A stretch of DNA of 64,000 nt, from positions 186,001 to 250,000 of the forward strand of contig CAWJFC010000001.1 in the NCBI GenBank assembly GCA_963841945.1, given 5' to 3'. The notes below the pieces were generated by a model that saw only the letters and a program-made list of their open reading frames with translations, did no database searches and was not told the DNA's origin. Source of the stretch: Acidiflorens sp963841945 (GTDB lineage Bacteria > Acidobacteriota > Terriglobia > Terriglobales > Acidobacteriaceae). Below, piece after piece: positions 41,874 to 50,900 of the stretch (position 1 is the stretch's first letter; every line of letters begins with the position of its first letter). The position numbers and the translations under genes were made by a program.

Positions 41874-42341
41874 CTACCGTTCTCCAACCGCGTCACGAAA
41901 AGCCTTCCCGTACTTCTCCGGAAGTTTCCTTGGCTTCATCTGAGAGTTGGCCACAATGTGCGTGGTCTCGCCTTCGGCCAGCAACTGACCGCCGTCGGCA
42001 TTTCGCAACTCGTATCCGAAATGAATTACTTTTTCTCGAACGTGCTTCAAGTACGTGCGTACGATGACCTCGTCATCATAATGCACGGGCGCCCTGTAGC
42101 GGCAATGGGCATCGACGACGGCAATGTAGCAGTCGTCGTCGGCTTCCATCTCTTTGTAGCTGAAGCCGAGTTGACGGAGGAATTCGACGCGACCGACTTC
42201 GAACCAGATGAAATGGTTGGCGTGGTAGACGACACCCATCTGATCCGTTTCGGCGTAGCGGACACGAATGCGGGTTTCGTTGGCGGCGGGACTCACATTC
42301 GCGGTCGATGATGCGCCTGGTTTCATTTGCCGGCCTGTCAT
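41874..42341 (-). CDS. YbgC/4-hydroxybenzoyl-CoA-type thioesterase
   Basis: 155 residues, hot-dog fold: RIRVRYAETDQMGVVYHANHFIWFEVGR carries the catalytic Asp of the 4HBT family (AETDQMGVVYHANY signature). Hydrolyses an acyl-CoA; suits the surrounding acyl-CoA pathway. ATG at 42341 overlaps the end of the enoyl-CoA hydratase gene (stop at 42352-42354 lies just upstream), with GGAG upstream; earlier in-frame ATGs fall inside that gene. Confidence 0.88.
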   Translation of the reverse strand: MTGRQMKPGASSTANVSPAANETRIRVRYAETDQMGVVYHANHFIWFEVGRVEFLRQLGFSYKEMEADDDCYIAVVDAHCRYRAPVHYDDEVIVRTYLKHVREKVIHFGYELRNADGGQLLAEGETTHIVANSQMKPRKLPEKYGKAFRDAVGER

Positions 42342-42351
42342 TCTCGGCGTT

Positions 42352-43134
42352 TCATTCTCCGGTCCAATTCGGTTTGCGCTTTTCGAAGAAGGATGAGATA
42401 CCTTCGCGAAAATCGTGAGTCGCGCGGATGCCGGCATTCTCGCGAATGGCGGCTTCGATTTTTTCGTCGAGTTCGGCGCGCGCGTGATCGGTGAGCAGGC
42501 GCTTGGTGTAGGCGAGCGAGACCGGACTATTTTCGATCAGCTGAGCGGCGAGCTCGCGGGCGCGGTCCATTAATTTTTCTGGCGGGACGATCTGGGTGAG
42601 AAGGCCGATGCGCATCGCTTCTTCGGCATCGAAGATGCGGCCCGTGAGGAGAAGATCGCGCGCAATTTTTTCTCCGACCTGGCGAAGGAGGAAGGTTGAG
42701 ACGATGGCGGGAACGAATCCGATGCGGACTTCGGTGTAGCCAAACTTGGCTTCCGGCACGGCAAGCGTGAAGTCGCAAAGGAGCGCGAGGCCGGTGCCGC
42801 CCGCGATGGCGGCTCCGTTTACCGCGGCAATGGTGGGCTTGGGGAATTCGTAGAGCGAGCGAAAGAGGCTGACCATGGTGCGCGAATCGGCGATGTTCTG
42901 CTCGGGTGTGCGACCGATGAGTTCTTTTAGATTTTCCAGATCCATGCCGGAGGAGAAGGCTTTGCCGGCGCCGGTCAGGATGAGGACGCGGGCTGAGGAG
43001 TTGCGCACTTCGTCGAGGGCGCGGAGGAGATCGGCGATCAGTTCGTAGCTGATAGCGTTGCGCTTGTCGGGCCGGTTGAGGGTGATGGTGGCGACGGCGG
43101 CTTCATGCACGAGTTGGAGCGTTGGATAGGGCAT
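42352..43134 (-). CDS. liuC: Enoyl-CoA hydratase, probably methylglutaconyl-CoA hydratase
   Basis: 260-residue crotonase: ATITLNRPDKRNAISYELI, oxyanion SSGMDLENLKEL, AAVNGAAIAGGTGLALLCDF, and GFVPAIVSTFLLRQVGEKIARDLLLTG with the catalytic Glu position. The neighbours (HMG-CoA lyase and MCC carboxyltransferase) make methylglutaconyl-CoA hydration in leucine breakdown the likely job. A solo type A repeat lies in the 54-base gap before it. ATG 43134. Confidence 0.82.
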   Translation of the reverse strand: MPYPTLQLVHEAAVATITLNRPDKRNAISYELIADLLRALDEVRNSSARVLILTGAGKAFSSGMDLENLKELIGRTPEQNIADSRTMVSLFRSLYEFPKPTIAAVNGAAIAGGTGLALLCDFTLAVPEAKFGYTEVRIGFVPAIVSTFLLRQVGEKIARDLLLTGRIFDAEEAMRIGLLTQIVPPEKLMDRARELAAQLIENSPVSLAYTKRLLTDHARAELDEKIEAAIRENAGIRATHDFREGISSFFEKRKPNWTGE

Positions 43135-43143
43135 TAAGGCTTC

Positions 43144-43175
43144 TTCACCACGGAGTCACGGAGACACGGAGAAAA
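43144..43175 (+). repeat. Dispersed repeat type A, solo copy in the operon
   Basis: TTCACCACGGAGTCACGGAG then ACACGGAGAAAA. Between liuE and liuC, same orientation as the copy at 44075. Confidence 0.8.
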
Positions 43176-43188
43176 TCTCTTTGAACGA

Positions 43189-44073
43189 CTAGTCATGCAT
43201 CGCTTCCTGGACCGACGCGTACCTTGCGCCGATTTCTGCGCTGGCTCTTAGGAGCGCATCGAGCGGCTTGAGTTGCGGCAATGGCGCGTTGCGAGCGGTT
43301 AGAACTTCGATTACTTTTTCGGTGGCGATATTGCCTACCAAGGCGTCTTGCGCGAAGGGGCATCCGCCTAGGCCTCCGATGGCGGAGTCGAAGCGGCGGC
43401 AGCCGGCGTCGTAGGCGGCGAGGATTTTTGCTCCGGCTTCGTCGGGACGGCTGTGGAGGTGGACGCCGATGTCGAGGTAGTCAAACTTCGCCATAACGGC
43501 GGAGACGACTTCATGAATGTGCGCTGGTGACGCGATGCCCACCGTATCGGCTAACGAAATTGTGTGAATATTCTGGACCTCGAGCAGGTCGATGGCGTCG
43601 ACTACCTCGTCGATGGTCCACCGGTCGTTGTAGGGATTGCCGAAGGCCATCGAGATGTAGACGACTGTTTCGAGAGCGGCTTCGTCGGCGATCTTTTCGA
43701 TCTTTTCCAGTTCTTCGATCGCGTCTTCGAGAGTTTGACGCTGATTGTTTTGCAGGAACGTGGGAGAGATGGAGTACGGAAAGCCTAATGTGCGAATTGC
43801 GTTGGTTTTTACCGCTCGCTGCGCGCCCTTTTCATTAACGACGATGCCGATGATCTCGACGTCGTCGGGAGGATCGAGTTCTTTGAGAACGTCCTCGGAG
43901 TCGGCCATTTGTGGGACGGCGTTCGGGGAGACGAAGCTGACCGCATCGATGTGCTTGAAGCCGGCGCTGATCAGTGCCTTGAGATAGGTGGCTTTCAGAT
44001 CTGTCGGGATCTGGCCTTTGAGGCCTTGCCAGGCGTCGCGGGGACATTCGATGAGTTTGAGTTCGTGAGGCAT
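43189..44073 (-). CDS. liuE: Hydroxymethylglutaryl-CoA lyase
   Basis: Last step of leucine degradation: splits HMG-CoA to acetoacetate and acetyl-CoA. 294-residue TIM-barrel of the HMGL family: KLIECPRDAWQG, ALISAGFKHIDAVSFVSP, SLADTVGIASP, HLHSRPDEAGAKI with the metal-binding His pair, and GLGGCPFAQDALVGNIATE containing the catalytic Cys loop. ATG 44073 lies directly after the left inverted repeat of the GxxExxY unit, so the repeat now supplies its upstream leader; a GTG three codons earlier lies in the repeat itself. Confidence 0.92.
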   Translation of the reverse strand: MPHELKLIECPRDAWQGLKGQIPTDLKATYLKALISAGFKHIDAVSFVSPNAVPQMADSEDVLKELDPPDDVEIIGIVVNEKGAQRAVKTNAIRTLGFPYSISPTFLQNNQRQTLEDAIEELEKIEKIADEAALETVVYISMAFGNPYNDRWTIDEVVDAIDLLEVQNIHTISLADTVGIASPAHIHEVVSAVMAKFDYLDIGVHLHSRPDEAGAKILAAYDAGCRRFDSAIGGLGGCPFAQDALVGNIATEKVIEVLTARNAPLPQLKPLDALLRASAEIGARYASVQEAMHD

Positions 44074-44074
44074 G

Positions 44075-44108
44075 TTCACCACGGAGACACAGAGGCACGG
44101 AGAAAACC
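44075..44108 (+). repeat. Type A repeat, left terminal inverted repeat of the GxxExxY unit
   Basis: TTCACCACGGAGACACAGAG then GCACGGAGAAAACC; inverted with respect to the copy at 44491-44523. CATG precedes it on both outer sides. Confidence 0.8.
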
Positions 44109-44116
44109 AAGCCTCT

Positions 44117-44527
44117 TCATAAAACCTTTCTCACTATGCCGCCTCTTACCAGGGTCGCTACGTTGAAATTTATAATCAGACCTACTCGCTTGCCGGTTAG
44201 TTTGAGATATGTGAGAAGTTGGGCTTCATGGAGGGCGAGGATGTGCTCGATGCACTTCAGTTCGAGGACGACCTGATCCTCAACAACGAGATCCAATCGG
44301 TACCCACAGTCTAATTTGACATCTTTATATGCGACCGGAAGCGAGATCTGGCGTGCGAACTTCAGGCCACACAGGTGCAGTTCGTGGCATAGGCATTCTT
44401 CATAGGCGGATTCTAGAAGACCGGGTCCCAGTACACGATGTACTTCGATGGCAGCGCCAATGATTTGCTCGGTGAGGGCCTCGTGAAGAAGTTTGCTCCG
44501 TGTCTCCGTGTCTCCGTGGTGAATCAT
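44117..44527 (-). CDS. GxxExxY protein, PD-(D/E)XK nuclease-like
   Basis: 136 residues. GLLESAYEECL is the GxxExxY motif that names the family (TIGR04256/PDDEXK_3), and GYRLDLVVEDQVVLELKCIE carries an Asp...Glu-x-Lys arrangement typical of PD-(D/E)XK nucleases. Function of the family is unestablished. The N-terminus MIHHGDTETRSKLLHEALTE is translated from the type A repeat (44491-44523). The ATG overlaps the stop of the carboxyltransferase gene by ATGA and the 3' end is 43 bases from HMG-CoA lyase, so it is co-translated inside a metabolic operon it has no evident link to. Confidence 0.85.
   Translation of the reverse strand: MIHHGDTETRSKLLHEALTEQIIGAAIEVHRVLGPGLLESAYEECLCHELHLCGLKFARQISLPVAYKDVKLDCGYRLDLVVEDQVVLELKCIEHILALHEAQLLTYLKLTGKRVGLIINFNVATLVRGGIVRKVL
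44491..44523 (-). repeat. Type A repeat, right terminal inverted repeat of the GxxExxY unit
   Basis: On the minus strand TTCACCACGGAGACACGGAG then ACACGGAGCAAAC; overlaps codons 3-13 of the GxxExxY gene. Confidence 0.8.
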
Positions 44528-46224
44528 GTCTGGAGGACCCCCACTTTGAACTCGGGCACTTCAGGATTCAGTGACGCGGCTTCCAACGCTTGCGTGATTG
44601 CTTCCCTGGTTTCCATGGGATCGATGATCTTATCGATCCATAGTCTCGCGGCACCGTAGCGCGGGTCGGTTTGCTCGTCGTAGGTTTTCTTGGTTGCGTC
44701 GAAGAGTTCTTTTCGTTCTTCCTCACTTAGCTTCTTGCCGGCGCGTTCGAGTTGCTTGATTTTTATCTCTACGAGGGTGGCAGCGGCTGAGTCTCCGCTC
44801 ATGACCGCGTATTTTGCGGTGGGCCAGGCGAAGACGAAACGCGGGTCGTAGGCTTTGCCGCACATGGCGTAATGGCCCGCGCCGAAGGAGCCACCAACGA
44901 TCACCGAGATCTTAGGTACGACAGAGTTTGAGACCGCATTCACCATCTTCGCGCCGGCTTTGATGATGCCGCTCCATTCGGCGTCGCGGCCGACCATGAA
45001 TCCGTTGACGTCGTGGAAAAAAACCAGGGGGATCAGTTCCTGGTTGCAATCCATGATGAAGCGGGCGGCTTTTTCGGCGGACTCGGTGTAGATTACGCCG
45101 CCGAATTCTACACGCTTGTGGCCTTCATGATCGGTCTGCTGGGCGTGTAGTTTCTGGTTGGCGACGATGCCGACGGCGAAGCCTCCGATGCGCGCGTAGC
45201 CACAGAGCAGCGTTTTGCCGTATTCGGGTTTGTATTCGTCGAAGCGGCTTTCGTCGACGATGCGCGCGAGAATTTCTTTCATGTCGTATGGGCGGGCGGG
45301 CGAGGCGTCGTAGATGCCGAAGATTTCTTCGGCGGAGTGTGCGGGATCGGCAGGCTTTTTGCGGTCCCAGAGAGATTGGCGACGATATCCCCACTTCTCG
45401 ATCAGCGAGCGGATGCGACCGATGCAGGCTTCGTCGTTGGGCTCGCGGAAGTCGACGGTGCCGCTGATGCCGGAGTGCATGGCGGCCCCGCCTAAATCTT
45501 CGGCGGAGACTTTCTGGCCGATAGCGGCCTGCACGAGCGCGGGTCCGGCGAGGAAGAGGCCGCTGCCGTCGGTCATGAGAACGTGATCGCACATGACGGG
45601 CAGATAACCGCCGCCGGCGACGCACATGCCCATGATGGCGGCGATTTGCGGAATGCCCATGGCGGACATGACGGCATTGTTGCGGAAGACGCGGCCGAAA
45701 TCGTCGGTATCGGGAAAGACATCTTCCTGGAGCGGGAGAAAGACTCCGGCAGAATCGACGAGGTAGATGGTGGGAATGCGATTCTCGATGGCGATGTTCT
45801 GCGCGCGAATGACCTTCTTGGCGGTCATGGGGAAGAACGCGCCAGCTTTTACGGTCGCGTCGTTGACGATGAGCATCACGAGGCGGCTGTGAATGCGCGC
45901 GAGGCCCGTGATTACTCCGGCTGCGGGAGCTCCTCCCCATTCTTCGTACGTCTTGTGGGCGGCGTAGAGACCGAGTTCGAAGAAGGTGCCTGCATCGGCT
46001 AGGAGTTTGATGCGTTCGCGGGCGGTGAGACGCTGCTTAGAGTGCTGGTTTTCGATGGCCTTTGGACCACCACCTTCGCGGATCTTCTCCTCCTCATTGC
46101 GGACCTGGGCGACGAGATCGGCGAGGGCGCGCATGTTGGATTCGAAGCGGAGCGAGGCGGGATCGACCTTGGTGGCGAGGACGTTGTTGATGGCGATGGC
46201 CGTGGATTCGATGCGGTCTGACAT
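44524..46224 (-). CDS. liuB: Methylcrotonyl-CoA carboxylase-type carboxyltransferase subunit
   Basis: 566-residue biotin-dependent carboxyltransferase (beta subunit). Two crotonase-like halves: N-half with RLTARERIKLLADAGTFFEL, IPTIYLVDSAGVFLPLQEDVFPD and CVAGGGYLPVMCD; C-half with FVFHDVNGFMVG-like LVFFHDVNGFMVGRDAE, VPKISVIVGGSFGAGHYAMCG and WPTAKYAVMSGDSAA. The AYLPVMCDH and DTDDFGRVF segments favour methylcrotonyl-CoA over propionyl-CoA, and the liuE/liuC neighbours agree. The biotin-carrying alpha subunit (liuD) is not in the window. Confidence 0.9.
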   Translation of the reverse strand: MSDRIESTAIAINNVLATKVDPASLRFESNMRALADLVAQVRNEEEKIREGGGPKAIENQHSKQRLTARERIKLLADAGTFFELGLYAAHKTYEEWGGAPAAGVITGLARIHSRLVMLIVNDATVKAGAFFPMTAKKVIRAQNIAIENRIPTIYLVDSAGVFLPLQEDVFPDTDDFGRVFRNNAVMSAMGIPQIAAIMGMCVAGGGYLPVMCDHVLMTDGSGLFLAGPALVQAAIGQKVSAEDLGGAAMHSGISGTVDFREPNDEACIGRIRSLIEKWGYRRQSLWDRKKPADPAHSAEEIFGIYDASPARPYDMKEILARIVDESRFDEYKPEYGKTLLCGYARIGGFAVGIVANQKLHAQQTDHEGHKRVEFGGVIYTESAEKAARFIMDCNQELIPLVFFHDVNGFMVGRDAEWSGIIKAGAKMVNAVSNSVVPKISVIVGGSFGAGHYAMCGKAYDPRFVFAWPTAKYAVMSGDSAAATLVEIKIKQLERAGKKLSEEERKELFDATKKTYDEQTDPRYGAARLWIDKIIDPMETREAITQALEAASLNPEVPEFKVGVLQT

Positions 46225-46321
46225 GAGAGCTTAGGCGTGACTTCCTAATATAACAGCGGATGCGAGGGGAATGGTTGTGGATGACCGGGCTCGGAATGCG
46301 GCTAGGAACCAGGTTGAACGC

Positions 46322-46945
46322 TCAGGCAATCGCGCGGAGTTGGCGAAGTGCTTCGGCGAGGGGATCGCTGGCTATGGCGTCGATGAGGCCGATTTCGAGG
46401 GCGCGATGCGCGGTGAGCTTTTCGGCGGCGACGAGGAGTTCGAGAGCTCTTCCCTTCCCGATCAGGCGAGGCAGACGCTGCGTTCCTCCCCAACCGGTGA
46501 TCAGACCTAACGCTGCGCCGCGATGGCCAAAGACCGCGGTGGGCGCGGCGATACGGCGATGACAGGCGAGGGCGAGGTCGAGTCCTCCGCCCATGCAGTG
46601 GCCGTCGATGGCGGCGATGACTGGTGCGGGAAAGTTGGCGATTCGGTTCATCAAGGATTGGCCGAGCGCGGCGAATTCGTAGGCTTCGGGTCCGGTGAGA
46701 CGGGCAATTTGGCTGAGATCGGCTCCCGCGCTGAAGTTGACTTCGCCGCGAATAATCAGAGGCTTCGGGCGGGATTGGGTATTCGCGAGGCTAGTTATCT
46801 GATTAATTAGCTCACTTACTTTGTTATTAGTAAGTCGATTCATTCTATCCTGCGAGATCAGAGTCAGGATGGAAGAATCGGAATCTTGACTCAGCAGGAA
46901 ATCGGGTTCATCGGGAATCAGAAGGCTTTGATAGGGCGGAAGCAC
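46322..46945 (-). CDS. Short crotonase-family enoyl-CoA hydratase/isomerase
   Basis: 207 residues, about 50 shorter than usual. Crotonase motifs: NFSAGADLSQIARLTG, APVIAAIDGHCMGGGLDLALACH, FGHRGAALGLITGWGGTQRLPRLIGKGRALEL. The C-terminal helices of the family end early after DPLAEALRQLRAIA. Sits 97 bases before liuB and 53 after the B12-binding gene, same strand. Which acyl-CoA it acts on is unclear; the short C-terminus may change oligomerisation. Confidence 0.82.
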   Translation of the reverse strand: MLPPYQSLLIPDEPDFLLSQDSDSSILTLISQDRMNRLTNNKVSELINQITSLANTQSRPKPLIIRGEVNFSAGADLSQIARLTGPEAYEFAALGQSLMNRIANFPAPVIAAIDGHCMGGGLDLALACHRRIAAPTAVFGHRGAALGLITGWGGTQRLPRLIGKGRALELLVAAEKLTAHRALEIGLIDAIASDPLAEALRQLRAIA

Positions 46946-46998
46946 GGTTGGATGGGTGATCGGACGCGGATTTTGATTTTGTCTAGGCGGCCGTTTGT

Positions 46999-47421
46999 CT
47001 AACCGGCGGTTGGAATGCCCTGCGGTTTTACGTTCTGACGGATGAACTTTACGATGTCATCCATGGGGGTGCCGGGTTGAAAGATGCCGGAGACGCCGGC
47101 TTTCTTCAGACCTTCGATGTCCTGATCGGGAATGATGCCGCCGACTAAGAGAAGTACGTCGTCCATCTTATGTTGTTTGAGGAGATCGGTGACGCGGGGG
47201 ACGATGGCGTTGTGCGCGCCGGAGAGGATGGAAAGACCGATGACCTGGACGTCTTCCTGGAGGGCGGCGTTGACGACCATTTCGGGGGTTTGGCGAAGGC
47301 CGGTATAGATGACTTCCATGCCGGCATCGCGGAGGGCGCGGGCGATGACTTTTGCGCCGCGGTCATGGCCGTCGAGACCGGGCTTGGCAACTAAGACGCG
47401 GATTTTCTGATTGGGTTCCAT
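46999..47421 (-). CDS. Cobalamin-binding domain of methylmalonyl-CoA-type mutase (standalone)
   Basis: 140 residues: the B12-binding C-terminal domain as a separate subunit, with LDGHDRG (Asp17-x-His19-x-x-Gly22, His binds cobalt), GLSILSGAH and VGGIIPDQDI. Used together with a large mutase subunit (methylmalonyl-, isobutyryl- or ethylmalonyl-type), which is not in the window. First gene of the minus-strand catabolic operon running to 39970. Confidence 0.9.
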   Translation of the reverse strand: MEPNQKIRVLVAKPGLDGHDRGAKVIARALRDAGMEVIYTGLRQTPEMVVNAALQEDVQVIGLSILSGAHNAIVPRVTDLLKQHKMDDVLLLVGGIIPDQDIEGLKKAGVSGIFQPGTPMDDIVKFIRQNVKPQGIPTAG

Positions 47422-47734
47422 TTTGGGTGTCGCTTACTCAACATCTTCTTCTCTTCTTTTCTTCGGTTTGGTGGGGGGTACCCCCCCTGAACGTGCTCGA
47501 TAAGAATCAATACTTTAGCGAAAAACTCCCGGCAAAGTATTGAGCGCGTGATAGTTACAGGCAAAGTATTGAGCGCATGAGACTTAGATCGTATTTCCCC
47601 CGCATTCTAAACCTGCCCCTTATGACGCGGGAAAGTTGCGAGTCGCGGTCGTCAACTTCTATCCTTCGCTAACATCTTAATCCTGCGTGTCAAGCCGGAC
47701 CTGGCGCCGAGACGCCGGGCCATAGTTTGGTCGT

Positions 47735-47795
47735 CCCTCCGGGACTGGAATCGCTTTCTTGTGGTTAACCCAGCGCCAAGGCGCTGGGCTAAGCT
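47735..47795. repeat. Composite extragenic repeat with hairpin, copy 2
   Basis: CCTCCGGGACTGG, then CCCAGCGCC-AA-GGCGCTGGG (47769-47788). Matches the copy at 18961 in order and spacing with compensatory changes in the arms. Confidence 0.55.
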
Positions 47796-47868
47796 GGGCC
47801 GTCCTAGCGGGCTCGGACCTTTTGACTGGCCACTGATTGCACACACTAAGAACAATCTAGCGGGTGCG

Positions 47869-47901
47869 AAAAACAGGCCACCGATTGTCTGCGGTGGCCT
47901 G
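47869..47901 (-). terminator. Intrinsic terminator of the TonB receptor gene
   Basis: Minus strand CAGGCCACCG-8-base loop-CGGTGGCCTG then TTTTT, 37 bases after the stop. Confidence 0.88.
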
Positions 47902-47937
47902 ATGTGCCTCGTGCTGGTCAAAAGTCTATTGATAAGG

Positions 47938-50900
47938 TTAGAAGTTGAGTTTGAGAGAGAACTCGGCGACACGGGGAGCGCCGACGCCGAAGACGCCGGA
48001 ACCGAGTCCGATGCGGTAGTTGACGGGCTGCGTGCCAGACGTGCCGTTCACGCTTCCAGAAGATCCGTCAAGAATGCCGTTGAGCGTGTTCTTGGGGCCG
48101 TCGAAGTTGGAAAAGTTTGGAATGTTAAAGAAACTGATGCCCGGCTGAATCTCAAGCCTTTCGACGATCTTATAGGTCCAGCTGAGGTTCAGGTCGAGGT
48201 CGCGGAGCCAGCCATTGTTTGCCTGTCCGGCGGGAGCATCCTGAAGAGTCGGCATGACCGCACCGAGTCCAGTCAAATCGGCCTGGGTGAATCCCAACTG
48301 ATTGATAAGCACCTGGCCGGAGGGTGTGGGTTGACCAGCATACTTACTGTTATAGGCATTAATGACGCCATTGATGTTGGAGGCGTTTACACCGCGATCG
48401 AATGAGCCGAGGTTTTGCCCCGGAAGAATACTACCCAGAGTTCCGTTGGAGCCGTTGGTAGCATAGCCGTCGCCGGTGCCATCACCATTGATGCCGGTTA
48501 TGAACATGCCCCCTGGTATTCCGGGAGATGGAAGAAAGAGTGTGGACGGCAACTCGCTATAGAAGTGGCCGATCAGGCTGGCTTGAATACGAAGTGGGAA
48601 CTGGAAGACGCCACCGAAGGAAAGCTGATTGGTGCGGTCGAGCCCGTTTGGACCAAAGTATCTGGTTGGATTCGCCGCGTCCCACGCGCTGTTTACGAAA
48701 TCGCTATCAGCCGCCATGGACTTGTAGCGCGAAAGCGCATAGGAAACCTGGAGGTTCATATAAGTGACGCCCTTGAAGGGATTGTGAATGTCCTGCTTCA
48801 GGGACATCTGGAGGCCGTTGTACTCGGAGCGGCCGTTTGGAAAGAGCATCTGGTTACCGCCGGTCGCACCGTTATTGATGCCGCCGAATGCTGCGTTCGT
48901 GCATGGCCCATATCCCGAGCAGACCGAATAACCTGAGTCCAGACCGTTGACTGCAAAGTCGGAGATGGTAGCGGGGTGTGGGGTGGAGTTGAATGGCGTC
49001 ACGCAGTTGGTCGTGGGTGCGTACGTCGCCGAAATACTTGAGACATTGCAGTCCGCCAGAGTTGCTGCAATCGCGGCGTTGGCTGCGGCGGTATTCAGGA
49101 ACCGCGCGTCGCCGACATGGTTGGTGTCGACCGCGAGAAGCGTGTGAGTGGAGATGTTGCGGAGGTAGTCGGCGGTGAGAACCATGCCGTGGCGAATTTC
49201 GTGCTGGAATCCGAAGTTCATCTGCACCGACCGCGGGGTTCGGTAATCTGGTGCGAACAGATTGGTGCCTGTTCCGTTGGGGCCGGTGTCTGCTAATGAA
49301 TTGAGAATGTAGTTGCCGTTCGGTCCCGAGCCGACGGCTTGCGCAGCCGCCTGATATTGCGCCTGGAGCCCGGCAATCTGGGACTGCACCTGACTGATCG
49401 GCTGGTTGCACAGATTTAGGGCGCCCGGACCGGTACTGCCAGTGTTGACCATAGTGGTCGTACCCGGCAATGTATAGATCAGTCCCTGTCCCCCTTCGCA
49501 GGCAGGCTGGAAGCCGAGAAAACTGCCGTTGGTCAAACGTCCAGGGCGGTCGAAGAGAACGTTATTCCAGATCGAGTTCTCGTAGAAAATCCCAATACCG
49601 CCGCGGAAGACGGTCTTGCCATTTTTCCAGGGATCGTAGGCAATTCCGAGTTGAGGCGCGAAGTTCTTATTGGGATTGTTAACGCGGTTTCCTAATCCCG
49701 AATAGAACTGGTTGTCGAAAAGGGTGCTGAGCTCAGGAATTGCGCCCAGGTCGCTATCTGTTCTTCCGGTGTCTCTGACATAGCGGAGACCGATATTGAC
49801 AGTGAAGTTTGGCTGGATCTTCCAGGAATCCCCGATATACCAAGAGAAACGGTTGTCGGGACCGAGGCCGCCGCCGGGGAAACCGAATGAGGATTTCTCG
49901 GTCGAGAATCCCGCGCCGTTGCCAAGAAGCACGAAGTTGGTGAGGAAGTTGAGGGGATTGGTTGCGCCGCCCGGTAATGTCCCGCAAAGCGGATTAGCAG
50001 GGCAATCGGTGGCGCTGTCATTGACGGCGGGACCGTCGGCAAGGAAGCCGGCAAAGCCTCCACCCTGAATGTGGTTGAAGCCGCCGCCGTAACGGATGAT
50101 GTGCTTGCCCCACGAGCGGCTGCCGTCATATTTTATCTGGTGATCGGACTGAGGGGTGGTCTGGGGCGCGAGAAAACCCTGTCCGGAGCAGAATGGGTCG
50201 GGAGTCGCACCGGATGTGTTAAGACAGAAGGGATCGGGACCGATGGCCAACTCGATGGGCGACGATGGATTAAACGGCGTGTTCGCCGTGGTTCCGCTGG
50301 CAATGTGGTTGAAGAACTTCATGTAACCGAAGCGGATGCTGTGGGTGAAATTGCCGGTAGTGAAGTCGAGTCCCACGACGTGGTCATGGGTACGGTTGGT
50401 GTTATCGAGAGGCTGGTAAGCGGTGCCTTCGAAAGAGTCGAAGTCGCTGTTCTTATTGTCGGAGAAGCGATAGAACATGTGATAGCTGCGGCTGATCTGC
50501 CAGTCGAGGCGGCCGATGCCCTCCGTCTCGCGGAAGGGCGCGGAATAAGTGCCCGTGTCGGCGGCCACGTCGAACGGCGGGCCGGGCTGAACGGGAATCT
50601 GAAATGCTTGCAGGGTGCGCTCGATATCGCCGAAGAAGAAGAGCTTGTCTTTGATGATTGCGCCGCCGAAGTTGCCGCCATATTGGTTGCGCTGGAAGTA
50701 GGTGTCGGAGCCTCCGGGAAGATTGGCATTGAGGGACTGGTCGCGGAAGGCGTAGAAGCCGGAGCCGTGGAAGGTGTTGGTACCGGACTTGGTGACGACG
50801 TTGACAGAACCGGAGGAGGTCAGCTCGGTGGAGAGATCGAGAGACGACTGGCCGATCTGGAATTCCTGAATGGCGCCCTGAGGAATGTCCTGAGTGGTGG

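Larger units (their letters stand above)
47422..47937. other. Intergenic region with several repeat types
   Basis: No gene. Contains AATCAATACTTTAGCG at about 47508 and two 29-base-spaced copies of GGCAAAGTATTGAGCGC (47531 and 47560), which is the reverse complement of the same word and links to the cluster at 12018-12182; the composite repeat copy 2 at 47735-47795; and the terminator at 47869. Confidence 0.6.

Noticed and set aside
44041..44073. GTG at 44082 as the start of HMG-CoA lyase
   Set aside because: It falls in the type A repeat; the ATG at 44073 begins the homologous part.
47422..47530. Cobalamin riboswitch upstream of the B12-binding gene
   Set aside because: No B12-box-like sequence or convincing fold is visible in the 110 bases; gap is dominated by other repeats.
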